Shown in pieces: positions 1 through 11,994 of a stretch of 64,000 nt of DNA. Location of the stretch: assembly GCF_036588685.1 (NCBI RefSeq), contig NC_086375.1:6937916-7001915 (forward strand). The letters run 5' to 3'. The notes under the pieces were generated by a model. It did no database searches and was not told the DNA's origin. It was given only the letters and a program-made list of their open reading frames with translations. The number at the start of each line of letters is the position of its first letter. Position 1 is the stretch's first letter. The stretch is from Mytilus trossulus (Eukaryota; Mollusca; Bivalvia; Mytilida; Mytilidae). A program made the position numbers and the translations under genes.

Positions 1-465
1 TTATATATCAAAAATATATGTAAATAATATTAAATAGAAATGCGAGAAATGACAAAAAATCTTTATAAAACGCTTTAAAGATGTATAGACAATATGCATA
101 GTATTACTATCATGGTTATGGTTTGACAATACACCTTCACATCGTTTAAACACGCACGGAAAATAATCATTAACGCATATAGCATGTATAGTATATCTAA
201 AAACCTTTATAACTTTTATGTCTGTTATCATTTTACTGTGACACATAGAAATAGATTTAGCCGACCGTACAAGGGCTGTATAGCCAGTCAATGTCGTTCA
301 AAACTTCCATGTATAAATAATTGCTCCTTAGTTTTCACTAAGTTTTGGTTGAAAAGTTGTTATTTCAGTGACATATTTGGAGGCAAAGGTAACACTAAAC
401 TGTGTTTTTTGCAGCAGTTAGGGAAACATTGGAAGAACATTTGATATAAAATACTTCTGTAAAAG
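1..465. other. AT-rich non-coding sequence
   Basis: No gene is supported here. Short open frames on both strands lack similarity to anything I recognise and have no splice context. No repeat family was identified with confidence. Confidence 0.5.
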
Positions 466-760
466 AGGGACGAAAGATACCAGAGGGAGAGTCAAGCTCA
501 TAAACTAACAACGCCATTGCTAACATTAAAAAGACAAATAGACAAATAATAGTACAGAAGACACAACACAGAAAACTATAGACTAAGCAACACGAACCCC
601 ACCAGAAACTGGAGGAGATCCTGCTCCATATATGTCACCCATTGTGTTGCTTATGTTATTACAAATCCGGTAAACAGTCTAATTCAGTAGGTCGCATTCG
701 GGAAAGGGAAAGGGTATTGTAGTTACGACATAAGGAACATATCTGATAATTATACCACAT
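466..760 (+). repeat. Dispersed mussel repeat
   Basis: The stretch reads GGGACGAAAGATACCAGAGG, then CACGAACCCCACCAGAAACT, then TCCGGTAAACAGTCTAATTC. I recognise this as a high-copy interspersed repeat of mussel genomes. It has no open frame and its class is unknown to me. The identification rests on memory of the family. Confidence 0.5.
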
Positions 761-1302
761 AAAACAAGAATCAAAGCACCTAACCCAGTCCAACATTGCT
801 TCCATATGTACATGTTATAATAGTATAATCTGAAAAATATGAAGGATTCCTAATGCTGATTAAAAAATGAAATAAAAAAACATGCAATGACTATGAATAG
901 TCACAACAGTGAAGTGCATGTGCCTTTTTAATTTAAGTGCATGAAAAGATCTCGGTTTGTGAGCTTATTCAACATATCTTCGTGACTTTGTGAACATTCC
1001 GAAAGATGGTAAATGTAAGAGAAAATGTATATTTAAGTGACAAAATTAAGCGGAAACCAAGTTGAAATAGAACAAAAGGAATCAAAGCTTTTTGTTAGTG
1101 AAGGTGATAAACGCTTACTGTGTAATGTTTATTATAGTAACACACTTTTTGAAAATTAACAGAAACAAATAAAATGACAGTTTTCGGCTAAATAACGAAG
1201 TATTTTATCATAAAAATACCATTTGCATATCATGCATATATACATTCTCAATTTATCTATTATATGATTAAGCAGTACAATTAGATATCAAGTCGACGAA
1301 TG
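761..1302. other. AT-rich non-coding sequence
   Basis: Nothing recognisable was found on either strand; only short homopolymer-rich tracts are present. Confidence 0.5.
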
Positions 1303-1525
1303 TGCTATGATTGCCAATAAGACAACTATCCACAAAAGACCAAACTGACACAGACATTAACAACTATAGGTCACCGTACGGCCTTCAACAATGAGTAAAG
1401 TCCATATCACATAATCAGCTATAAAAGGCCCCGATAAGACAAAGTAAAACAATTCAAACGAGAAAACTAACAGCCTTATTTATGTAAAAAAAATGAACGA
1501 AAAACAAATATGTAACACATAAACC
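1303..1525 (+). repeat. Dispersed mussel repeat, 'CCAAT(A/G)AGACAACT' family
   Basis: The copy contains ATTGCCAATAAGACAACTAT, then TCACCGTACGGCCTTCAACA, then AGCTATAAAAGGCCCCGATA. The same word order recurs in this window near 4230, 6350, 12000, 12850 (reverse), 13420-14010, 15975, 16335, 47820 (reverse), 50225, 51145, 54063, 54790 (reverse) and 61034. That multiplicity is the evidence for a repeat. There is no coding capacity; a SINE-like or MITE-like nature is possible but not shown. Confidence 0.75.
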
Positions 1526-1866
1526 ACAGGCGCTTGGGGATATGAAACAATTTTTTTATTTTATTTTTTGTTGATTAAAATATTAAATTTTCTATATTTA
1601 TAATGCATATCTATCACTTCTGTGCATGTCTCACCTAGTTTCGAGTGATTTAAACGACTAAGTAAAAATACCAAATTTTACTATCCATACTAAGAAACAA
1701 AAAGGCAACTAACTAGACGCCATTTTTCTGCTAACTATAAATAAGGAAATTGACCTACCTGGATTCCCCAACGATTTCTCTTGAAAACGTGCCTTCCAGG
1801 CCGTCAGATCGCAGACATTGTTTAAATTTATCAAATTTGTTATGTTCGTAACATATTTAGTCCATC

Positions 1867-2244
1867 TCAAGCATATAATATTTTTTTTAAACTTTTTTCT
1901 ATGTTTTCAAATTTACGTGCCCGGAAGTGTACTGCTAAAATACAAGGTAAATTACCTTTTCCCGGACTTTTGTTAAGGGGACGTAATTTTTTCCCGGTCT
2001 TTTTCGGAACATCTCTAGGAGTTGGCATGAAACTAGTAAAGTGAACCGATGTTTTTCGTTTGTATTGGCAGCGGTTATGTATGGGTAGCCAGTGTAGCGA
2101 TATAAAAAAAGGCGTAATTGAGTCAAATTTCCTTTTTCGTGTTATCAAACGTGCTGCTATGTTTTGGACCCGCTGCAATTTACTGATAATGTGGTGTTAG
2201 TACCGTACAACAATGCATTGCCATAGTCCAGCCTTGATGTAACT
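1867..2244 (-). mobile_element. LINE ORF2 C-terminal fragment, broken
   Basis: On the minus strand one frame reads TSRLDYGNALLYG and, after a frameshift near 2180, another reads LQRVQNIAARLITRKRKFD followed by ITPFFISLHWLPI. This is the conserved segment just after the reverse-transcriptase core of CR1/Jockey-type LINE ORF2 proteins (known pattern SRLDYGN..L.......LQRVQN.AAR......HI.P.L..LHWLP). The rest of the fragment is degenerate and frame-shifted, and neither the catalytic core nor the endonuclease is present. It is a dead, 5'-truncated copy. Confidence 0.75.
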
Positions 2245-3974
2245 AGGGAGCATACTAGTGGTGGACAATCAACAGGTGTTGTGGCGGTGGTGGATAATAT
2301 ACAGCTGTTGTGGTAGTGATTGACAACCGCGGAATTTATAGTGTGTGATATCCTTGCATTAAAAACCTTTACAACCCTGATTAGAGATGGTATGAGTATT
2401 GTACAAATTCTTAAGGTTAAAGGTTACAGCTCTTTCTTTGAAATTTTGCTAAGGAACCCAAATAGATTTTTTTGAAACTTGATCATCGGTGTGTCATAGA
2501 CTTGTTTGAGTAGTGTTAAACATTCTTCAAAATCAGTAGAACGAACAAGAAGATCTATTTTAAATGGTGGTAGATTTCTATTCTTTAAAGGCAGATCAAG
2601 TAAAGATTCTAAAAAAAATCCTGGTGCACCCACAAACAAACTGGGGTTGATAAGATTGGTAAGACCATTACGAAGTATTCTTAGCGTTTTTTTTTTTTTA
2701 TCAAATTGAATAGACTGTGATGCAATTGTGTGTCGGATCTGTAAGTGACTGAAGAGGCAGATATAAAATTATTCTGTCGTCTCTTCTTGTTAATGAAAGA
2801 TGTTAAGGTAGATCACAAGTATATAATTTTTGAAACAGATTTTTTTTATAATTTGCCAAAATGAAGATTTTACTATGCTCTTTTCAAAAATTAAATAAAA
2901 AGTATAGGTCACCGTGCTATTTTTCAAGCTATGGGGCGTTGAAAATTGCTAAACTTTGGTTAGTTTGTTCATGAATAAACACATTTATATAGTGTGCATA
3001 AAAAAATCTATGAGATAGAATTTGAAATAAATTGTGATAAGATAGGTTTCAGAATATGTTTTAAGAAAATAAAAAGAAAACGTGGTGTCACCAAACTTGT
3101 TTTCTTGCTACAAGTAAAAAAAAAAAATTTCCCTTTTAGCCCAGTATAAATTTTGTACTAAAAGAGTATTGTCCCCTTAAATGGCTCATTTGAAAAAAAT
3201 GATTTTAAAACCAAAATACATTATATTTGTTAAAATATTTTGTATAATACGATTAATGAACAAGTTTTCTTTAAATTGAAAAAAACATTCTAACCATTGA
3301 ATTGCAAATCTGTCTCAAAATTTGCATATTTAGGCAAATAACTAGACTGATTTTGTACTGTGATTGTACAATCCAAGATGGCGGTATACCATGCATCTAC
3401 CTTAACAGCTATTTCAGGGGTCGTATTATAATTAAATTATTAGGCACTTATGTTTTATTTCTAATATGGTATGTTCCTCAGATGACAAACATAACAAATT
3501 GTGGTTTAAGACTCATCCACCTCTTTCTTTAGTTATTGAGTAACTTATTTCTAGCACACTACCAGCTGATCACGCACTTGCAGTATAACTCACGTCGTCT
3601 TTAATCGGAATTGGCAAACAAAACAATTATAAGACGTCGTAACAAAACCCATCCATGTATCACAGTTTGTCAATCTAGCTGGTTCTAATACTGACACATC
3701 TGTTGCAATGAAAATCAATTGATCGCGCATCTAAATGACACCAGAAGCAATGATTGCACAATTGTACCGTGAGATCATTGTGAATCATGTGTGTTTGTAA
3801 TTGACATTTATAAATATCGGTTTTCAAATCGGACACAAGTTCTCAATATGATATTGCTCTTGTATTGATTGACATATTAATATATAGCGTTCATACTGAT
3901 ATTTATGCATCAAGACTTATTTAATAGTTCCAACATTCTTTTGGGTTTCAATAATCTGTAATGAATTTCATCAT
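2245..3974. other. Repeat-rich non-coding sequence
   Basis: No gene is supported. Bases 2790-3200 contain a degenerate copy of a family with the words AGGTCACCGTGC and TTTGCCAAAATG, seen again near 60050 and 63760 and, in the opposite sense, near 8150-8600. The open frame at 3302-3532 is not recognised and has no splice context. Confidence 0.5.
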
Positions 3975-4154
3975 GGACCGGATGTGAACGTCACAGTCCT
4001 TATTTCTCCTTTGTTCTTTGGACCGGATGTGAACGTCATAGTACTTATTTCTCCTTTGTTCTTTAGACCGGATGTGACCGTCACGGTACTTATTTCTCCT
4101 TTGTTCTTTGGATCGGATGTAAACGTCACAGTACTTATTTCTCCTTTGTTCTTT
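3975..4154 (+). repeat. Four-copy 45-bp tandem repeat
   Basis: Four consecutive 45-bp units start at 3975, 4020, 4065 and 4110, each beginning G(G/A)A(C/T)CGGATGT and ending CTCCTTTGTTCTTT. The unit length is a multiple of three, so both strands stay open (60 and 73 codons); I regard those frames as by-products. Confidence 0.9.
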
Positions 4155-4227
4155 GCACCATTCTAACAAATCTCTACCTTAAACTTTCTTAAATGTTGTC
4201 ATCTATTGTTGCATAGCTAAATATCTA

Positions 4228-4480
4228 ATATGATAGATATAGGAAGATGTGGTGTGAGTGCCAATGAGACAACTCTCCATTCAAATAACAATTTAAAAAG
4301 TAAACCATTAAAGGTTAAAGTACGGCCTTCAACACGGAGCCTTGGCTCACACCGAACAACAAGCTATATACAGGGCCCCAAAATTACTAGTGTAAAACCA
4401 TTCAAACGGGAAAACCAACGGTCTAATCTATATATTAAACAAAACGAGAAACGAGAAACACGTATCTATTACATAAACAA
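4228..4480 (+). repeat. Dispersed mussel repeat, 'CCAATGAGACAACTCTCCAT' family
   Basis: A well-preserved copy: GATATAGGAAGATGTGGTGT, CCAATGAGACAACTCTCCAT, GTACGGCCTTCAACACGGAG and CAGGGCCCCAAAATTACTAG occur in order. The open frame at 4230-4523 lies in this repeat and is not a gene. Confidence 0.8.
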
Positions 4481-5149
4481 ACGACAACTACTGTACATGA
4501 ATATATATATATTTTTTTCATAATTTCCCTAAATAAAGAGTCTCGCTGCATTGAAGACTCTGCTGTTGTTTGTTCTATGGTCAGGTTGTTGTTTCTTTGA
4601 CACATTCCCCATTTCCATTCTCATATTTTATTTCTCTATATTTTCATACATGCTGGAAACGGGGGTATACATCACTTAAATGCCAGGTCATGCCTATAAT
4701 GACCACCTAAATCCTTGCAATACTCACAGAGCTAATTCAAAATAAAGATTTCGTATTTATAATAACTACTTAGAACTGTCCAAAACTTCCAAATATTGCG
4801 GTTTTGTTATGTTTTGAAATACACCGTTTGACACCTTTGACCTCAGTTTTCAAAATTCTGCACCAGTTTGACACTCTACGACATGCCTTATTCAACGGGT
4901 ATTATATGTACCTTTAAAATAAGACCAAAAATAAGTAATCAAATATTTCGTAGTTCTACCTTACTTATTACCGTAATATTATGTCCACCACAAGGTCAAG
5001 TATAATACTATTGATAAAGATTTCACATAATGAAGGCCATGATAACAGACGATATGTCATATGTCCTCATTTGTCGTATGGGTATTAGTTCACATGAACT
5101 CAACTTTTAGACTGTCTACATAGGCTTGCCAATTACTAAGCGAATGAGA
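4481..5149. other. Non-coding sequence
   Basis: Only AT-rich sequence with short unrecognised words. No open frame of note. Confidence 0.45.
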
Positions 5150-5425
5150 AACTAGAGGCTCTAAAGAGCCTGTGTCGCTCGCCTTGGTCTATGTGAATAT
5201 TAAACAAAGGAAGCAGATGGGTTCAAGACAAAATTGTGTTTTGGTGATGGTGATGTGTTTGTACATCTTACTTTACTGAACATTCTTGCTGCTTACAATT
5301 ATCTCTATCTATATTGTACTTGGTCCAGTAGTTTCAGTGGAAAATGTTAGTAAAAATTTACAAAATTGTTAAATATTGACTACAAAGGACAATAACTCCT
5401 TAGGGGGTCAATTGATCATTTCAGT
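5150..5425 (+). repeat. Dispersed mollusc repeat, 'GAGGCTCTAAAGAGCCTGTG' family
   Basis: The copy starts with AGAGGCTCTAAAGAGCCTGT and ends near AGGACAATAACTCCTTAGGG. I know this as a very common interspersed repeat in bivalve genomes. It has no coding capacity. Identification rests on recognition of the two conserved ends. Confidence 0.6.
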
Positions 5426-6145
5426 CGCAGACATAGTCACGAAAAAAAAGTCAGTGGACAAATAGTCACAATTCAGTATTCAGACTACTATTTTCTTTGA
5501 ATTAGACCACTCATTTTTATTTTTTTCTTCAACTATTATATATATGAAGCAAATTTGTAATTAAAATGTATTCAATAAATTTCAATAATGATTAAATAAC
5601 TATAACGAAAACAAAATGTCAAGGGGCTAGGTACTTCAATGGCTTCAAAATGCCAAAAAATATATGAATAACTTTTCATTTATCAAGGTGTATGAACAAT
5701 TTCATACACTTGATATAATCAAATGTAATTAAAAGAATACACTCAAGATATTTCTCTCATATATTCAAATAATTGTCAATAAATTGTTTGTTAGTTTATA
5801 ACCTGTGACTTTTTGTCCTATCAAATTTGTGACTTTATGTCTTGTGACTTTTTGTCCGTTTACCAAAATAATATGATTCTGACATAATTCGCCTAAATAA
5901 TCGACTAATCAAGGGAAGGTTTAACAAACATAAGGGAGCTCGTTAAACATACTGCATTATATCTCCCTCTCCCAGCTTACAAAAGAAGTCCGTAAATGAT
6001 CAGTGACCGTATGAAGATCATAATTAACATAGCGCTGTCCATGTTGTCACAGACGCTGTTTACAAACGGCATTCGAACTCTTGTAAAAAGAATATTTACT
6101 GTAGACAAAACAACTTGTCGTTCGATATAATTTACATCTCGCGAA

Positions 6146-6287
6146 CAGGGTTGACTTCAATAGACAATATCGTAGCATCTACGTAGTGCTATATAGATTT
6201 TGACTATAGAACGTGTAGCTACAAACTAGTCGCTATATAGATTTTGATAACAGCTACGTAGCTGCTAAGATATTGAACTCAACCCTG
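6146..6287. mobile_element. Short palindromic MITE with CAGGGTTGA ends
   Basis: A 142-bp foldback. The left end CAGGGTTGACTTCAATA and the right end, read in reverse complement, CAGGGTTGAGTTCAATA match, and both arms then contain the word CTACGTAG followed by ATCTATATAG-like sequence. There is no open frame. No clear target-site duplication is visible, so the superfamily is not assigned. Confidence 0.75.
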
Positions 6288-6344
6288 GTACAAATGTGAG
6301 CTTATCTGTCAGCTTTAAAAAGACACAAATTATAAGAAGCGGAA

Positions 6345-6580
6345 TGTTTGTCACTGAGACAATTGTCCGTCAAAGTCAAAAGGTAGTGGATGTAATAATT
6401 ATAATATTATCCGCAAGGCCTTCAACAAAGAGAAAAAAGACCAATAACATACATGTATAGTCAGCTATAAAAGGCATCGACATGAAACATATGAAACATT
6501 TCAATTGAGACACTATACAGTAACGGTCAAATTTATAACAAAACACGTACAATACAAAAAACAAATATGACATACACATA
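6345..6580 (+). repeat. Dispersed mussel repeat, diverged copy
   Basis: Same word order as the copy at 4228 (TCACTGAGACAATTGTCC, CCTTCAACAAAGAGAAAAAA, AGTCAGCTATAAAAGGC) but more diverged. Confidence 0.65.
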
Positions 6581-7057
6581 TAGCTGTCAGTTAACTGCGA
6601 ATACTCTCTATGGTGACCTATAATTATTTTTTTTGTTTCATTTTGGTCTATTTTGTAGAGCTATCTCAGTGGCATTCATACCACTTCTTTTTTTTTTATA
6701 CAGACAAACGACGCACCAGACTCCTGACTTGTGACTGGTACATACTATAATGTTGTAAGCGTTCAACTCTTCTATAATCTGAGACAGTGGTTTTTCAGTA
6801 AAACGTTGAAACAAAATATTAAAATTAGTTGAAAAGTACGAACTGGTTCACCCTAAATACTGAAGTAGATACAAGTTTGCAAAGATAAACACATTACTAG
6901 TATTTATCTAACATAGCTGCCAATGAATTTGACCTTGAACTTATCAAGTCCTTGATGTTGGTCAGTTATATAACTTTTTTTTTTATCTTGTCACCTGTTT
7001 CTGTCTTAAGATTTAAACGTGGACTGGTCGCGAGTGTTTTATCTCGTGACCGATGGA

Positions 7058-7064
7058 TATAAAA
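7058..7064 (+). promoter_or_regulatory. TATA box of the FAS1 gene
   Basis: TATAAAA lies 71-77 bases upstream of the ATG at 7135. A start site about 30 bases downstream would give a 5' leader of roughly 45 bases. The match is exact and the spacing is normal for an animal core promoter, but transcription was not observed. Confidence 0.6.
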
Positions 7065-7134
7065 GTGATGACCAGTGCTGACTAGATGGACACTTAGAAT
7101 CACTGGTCAACTGTAAACACTGACCATAACTACA

Positions 7135-10100
7135 ATGAAGCTCATTTGTTTTGGTTTGATTGCCTGCCTGGCCATTCCTGCTCTCGGGGATAATCTAGTA
7201 CAGTTAGCTACCAAACTAGGAGCCAAAACCTTAGTTGAGTTTGTGACAGAGGCCGGTCTAGCAGACACCCTTGCAAATGGAGGTATAGTTAAACAAAAAA
7301 AATAGTTAAATCTGGTCTTCGATTTATCGATATGAACCTATCTGCATGGTAAATTTTTGTATTCTCGTTTTTCGCTTTTGCCTATGCACTTTGTCTATAT
7401 GCATTTTATTCTTTGTTCACACATGTTGGTTGTTTTTATAGTAATTAAGACAAAGTGGGTACTTTTTTATCCTTATTTTTGGCAATATTACCTATTAGGT
7501 CTGTATTTTATATTCACAAATTTAACGCTGTCTTTACAATTAAATTATATTCGACTCGCGTACAAATCAGTTGTTTAGCTAGCTTTAAAACCAGGTTTAC
7601 TGAAGGGTTATTCCACCTTTTTCTACAGACAAAAATGTTTGTATCAAGTCAATAATATGACAGTTATCCATTTGTTAGATATGTTGAAGCTTTTTGATTT
7701 TGTCATGTTAATGGTGACCTTTCAGTTTGATTTTAATTTTTCTCGGAGTTCGGTAATTTTGGTATTTTACTTTGAATGCAAAAAAACAAAAGAACAACAT
7801 ATTTTTGAACGATCTCACTATGCAAATTTACATAATTTACGGACTTCAAAGATAAGCATTATAATATAATACTTTACCTGCTTTCGTTTCTAATATCATT
7901 ATTTGTGTAAATTGTAAGTAAGAGTAGAGGTTTTCACGCCCGCTTTGCCGCTTGTGTTCATAAAAACATGTCTCTGTTGATTCTGTAAGAAACAAAGTAC
8001 ATTCATATTACATATATCGTCTGAAGCTGCCTATTCTGATACCGGCCTCAACATTTGAGGGGCCTGGATCCTAATTCTTCATTTAAGCATGCTTAAGGTG
8101 GTATGGGTGTCTTCCCGGGGCCCCATCTTGGATTGTAGAAAACAGAGAACAAAGATCCTGATTTTCTATCAAGTTAGCAAAAGTTGATGCAGGAATGAAG
8201 TTTTTAAATTGATTGATCATTTAAAAGAACCAATTTATAAGAATATAACTTATAATTATTAAATATCTCTGCAAATGTTGATTATTTTTGGTGGTTTTGA
8301 TATTTTTTTTAAATTGGCATTTTAAGGGGAAGTAACTCTTACACAGTGCATTTTCTGAAGGATTCTACATGGAATTTTCCTATTTTGTATTTTAGCTGGA
8401 AAAAAACGTACGGTGACCCTATCTTTTCTTTTGATATTCTCAAAGCACTGTCTGAAAGCTATCTTTTTCTTAAGAATTTAACAATTCTATCATTTTGTTT
8501 AGTTTCTAATAACAAAATGGCGTTTTTCCCTGTATAATCCTTACAAAATTTGTCATTTTGTCACGTCCTGTAGCTTGAAAAAATGCGCGGTAATCTATCA
8601 TTTTTATTATATTTTTCAACATATATCAATAGTTACTACGTGTTGGCAAAGTATGAACAAATTCTATCATTTTTATTTTAGACTCCCATACCAACTTAAA
8701 CGTGTTTTTGTCTTATTTTTATTCCTCGGTTAGTTCTCTGATATTGTTTTGCCATTTATTCTGCACATTTTACCTATTCTTCTCCATTCTGCAAACCCCA
8801 TCCAGACATTCACATATTGTTTATATGTACTTGTCTACTTTTTGGCCTGTCTCCTTACGAGTTTTGTAATCATGAACTTTTTGTATTTATCCTTGTGGTA
8901 TACCACACATCTTCCAAACATCTTATTTACGTTTATATCTCCATAAATCAATGAAAAAAGTCGTACCCCCAAAATACAAATAACGTTAATTTCCCTATGT
9001 TTTCAACGTTGATAGTCAATCACAACGTAGACTGGTTCCGGAGAACAATGTTCAGTATTTTACATATAAAAAATTTAATATAACAGCATATATACGCTAA
9101 TAACTAGATCGTAGTACCGATAACCAGGACAATCACAACGTTTAAATGATGTACTATTTTGAAAATATTACCCATGATGCATTAGATTTTAAAATGTAGA
9201 ATTTACCTACTGATGTCTTTTTTCCTCTGCCATTGCACTATACATTCAATTGAATATTGACAAACATGTAGTTTCATATTTTTGTTTTTTAATTTTGTTC
9301 AGGACCCTTCACTGTGTTTGGACCAACTGACGATGCTTTCGCCAAATTACCACCTAAAGTAGTAAAAATGTTGAAAGAGGACAAAAAACTGCTCGCTGAC
9401 GTACTGAAGTTCCACGTGCTCAGCGGAAAAGTATTTTCATCACAGCTGTCCAATGAACTGACCGCTCCTTCTCTAAACCCATTGGGTAAAGTCCGTATCA
9501 ACATTTACCAAGGCGGAAAGGTAATTAGATGATTGTTTGGGAATGTTTTAATAACAATAGAAATTAAACTGTAAGGGATTTAATACTAGAGTGTAAAATT
9601 CACGTAGTAATATACATGTATGATTTGCAACTTGTATATGAAAAGGGAGAAAAACACGAAGCTTATTTTTTCTCTGTATGTGTAACATTCATTGTGAAAG
9701 TTAAAAACATTTTTTTTTTAAAAGCCCAGAATTTGATAAAGGAACCTGAGTGAACGCGGGGGGAATACCAGTATATGAATATATTGAAGAATAATATTTC
9801 TTTCCGGTTGTGTCCCTTTGACTGAGTGTGCAATTTTAGTTTACATGGTGTAGTAGAAGAATTTCATTCTGCCTATGTATCCGGTCTCGTTTCTTTTAGA
9901 GTTCATGTCGTTTCCTCATTTTTGTTTGTTACCTGAATGAATTCGTCTCGTTTTAACGGATTTACGATATTTGATCAGTAAATAAATGAATTCAACTACA
10001 GGGCATAACGCTTTTTGGGTAAAGATTTGTTCCGAACGAAATTATTTTTTTACATGTCATACGATCGCGATAAATCAATACTAGAGTTGGATATCTTAAG

Positions 10101-11813
10101 TTTGAAGTGGTTTAAAATATACGGGCCCCGTTCCTAAACGGGAGAAAACCGGGTTTCTGTGGGAGAACTATATCGATCTTCGAGAGGAATATGCTAAATA
10201 CTAGTCAATTGACATAGAAGTAGAACGTGTAGGGTTCTATCTTAAAACCCCAGTGCTGACAGGCGTTGGGTACTGTAGATAAAATCATCATAGATACCAG
10301 GATTAAATTTTGTATTTACGCCAGACGCGTAGATTAACTAGCTCGAGGCTGTTAGCTACCGTTTGTCTCGCACACTTTTCATTCTTCTCCTTTGTCACTG
10401 TAATATAAAAATGTGCCACAGAGATACAGTTTATTTTGTATTTAATTGACAGGTGATTACAGCAACAGGAAGCCCTGTCGTATTGCCAGACCAGAATGCC
10501 ACCAATGGAGTCATCCATGTCATCGATAGAGTCATGTTTCCTTTACCATTGGTGCCAGTAACTGGATTGGTTGGAATGGACCCTAAGTTGTCTACTCTCC
10601 TAACAGCTGTCAAGGCCGCTGATCTCGTACAAACGCTCTCAGGTAAACATGTCATTTTCTAGAACAAATGTTTATCAATGGCAAACTGATCAATAGTTTC
10701 AACTTAAGATCCATCTAATACCCCCCCAAAAAGATTATAATAAATTCTAAATGAATCGAGTTTTACTTTGATTTCAATTTAGTATCTCTGTCTTTTTTTT
10801 ATAGGCCATTCGGAACACGATCGATTGCTGTAACTGTGTCATAGTTTCATATCGCTATTGTGTTATTTATATATGTGGCTTTTTAAAAAGCAACATTGAA
10901 TCAAGCAATATATTTTACAAAATGTTTTTTTTTTCTAGGCGATGGTCCATTCACACTGTTTGCTCCCACAAATGAAGCCTTCGCAAAATTGCCCGCTGGA
11001 GTATTGGCCAATCTTTTAAAAAACAAGACAGCTTTGGCCGACGTCTTGACATATCACGTAGTCTCTGGAACCTTCTATAGCGCCGGGTTAACCAATGGAA
11101 TGTCAGCAACAACAGTAGAAGGAAAACCAGTCACAATCACCATTAGTGGAGGTTTGTTTATAATAATATATTTAAATCTATTTTTGTTTATTCGTTATCG
11201 TAAAAACAACCGTGTATATTCTTGTCAGAATGTGTATTTTTTTCAAATGACAAAAGTACGTTCTTTGTGTATATGATGATTATAGACGACAACGGTTTTG
11301 GTGAGTAAAACGGAAATACTCAGAACAGAGTTTGTTTTCAATGGCTTCCAATTCGAAAGTATAACCGGTTGGAAAGAAATCCGTTTCTTTATGAACCTTT
11401 TAAAAATGGTAATTGGCTAATATGTTTATTTGGTGTTAAAAGCGATTGATATAAATAAGCGGCAAATATGTTATGAATATTTGTACCTTGTGTTATTTGT
11501 AAATAAGTTAAGCAACAATCATGTGTATATTTAATGTATATATAGCGACTAACATGCATGCTTTGCTTTGGTATAAGCTGCAAATATGCATATTGAGTCT
11601 TTGGAGGTAATATGTATTTTTGATTTTTAAAAATAAATCTTAACTTTTATCCAATAATTATTTTTGATTTGACATTCTTTTGTCTTTATAGGAAGCGTAA
11701 TGGTTGGAAAATCCACTGTAGTCCGAGCCGATGATGCCGTGTCCAATGGAGTTGTTCATATCATCGACACCGTTCTTATTCCACCTTCCCTTAGATCAAC
11801 ACTTCTTCCATGA
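7135..11813 (+). CDS. Secreted protein with two fasciclin (FAS1) domains
   Basis: Five exons: 7135-7282, 9303-9520, 10453-10642, 10939-11151 and 11692-11813. All borders are GT..AG and the phases (1, 0, 1, 1) join to 891 bases, 296 residues plus TGA. Residues 1-18 are a signal peptide (MKLICFGLIACLAIPALG). FAS1 domain 1 (about 19-145) has the H1 motif TVFGPTDDAF at 53-62, the FHVLSG motif and the H2 motif GVIHVIDRVMFP. Domain 2 (about 155-291) repeats these as TLFAPTNEAF (191-200), YHVVSG and GVVHIIDTVLIP. FAS1 proteins act in the extracellular matrix as adhesion or structural proteins (TGFBI/periostin type); the exact role here is unknown. There is no cysteine in the mature chain, and two N-glycosylation sequons (NAT, NKT). 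No GPI or transmembrane tail is seen, so it should be secreted. A TATA box precedes it. Confidence 0.93.
8090..8700 (+). repeat. Old dispersed repeat in FAS1 intron 1
   Basis: This part of intron 1 contains CTACATGGAATTTTCCTATT and CGTACGGTGACCCTATC, words that recur in reverse complement near 2900, 60100-60320 and 63780. It appears to be an old high-copy element. The rest of intron 1 (7283-9302) shows no exon. Confidence 0.55.
9521..10452. other. FAS1 intron 2
   Basis: Intron 2 holds no exon I can see. Around 10280-10330 the words GATACCAGGATTAAATTTTG and ACGCCAGACGCG belong to another repeat common in mussel DNA. Confidence 0.55.
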
Positions 11814-11902
11814 AGAAATCCTTGATGTTGTGAAGAGGTTGATTCATATGTTTAATTCTTCATCAATTCTTCATTGAAATGAATGTACAGTTTTATATTT
11901 AT

Positions 11903-11908
11903 ATTAAA
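11903..11908 (+). promoter_or_regulatory. Probable poly(A) signal (ATTAAA) of the FAS1 gene
   Basis: ATTAAA lies 90 bases after the stop codon. No AATAAA is nearer. ATTAAA is the commonest variant signal in animals; use was not observed. Confidence 0.45.
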
Positions 11909-11994
11909 ACTTATTTTGTTATATTATATTCATGGTTAATGTCATTTTTGTTATACTGATAAAATTTACAACATTGATGAAATGTGGTATGAAT

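Noticed and set aside
4230..4523. 97-residue plus-strand frame
   Set aside because: It is translation of the dispersed repeat at 4228-4480.
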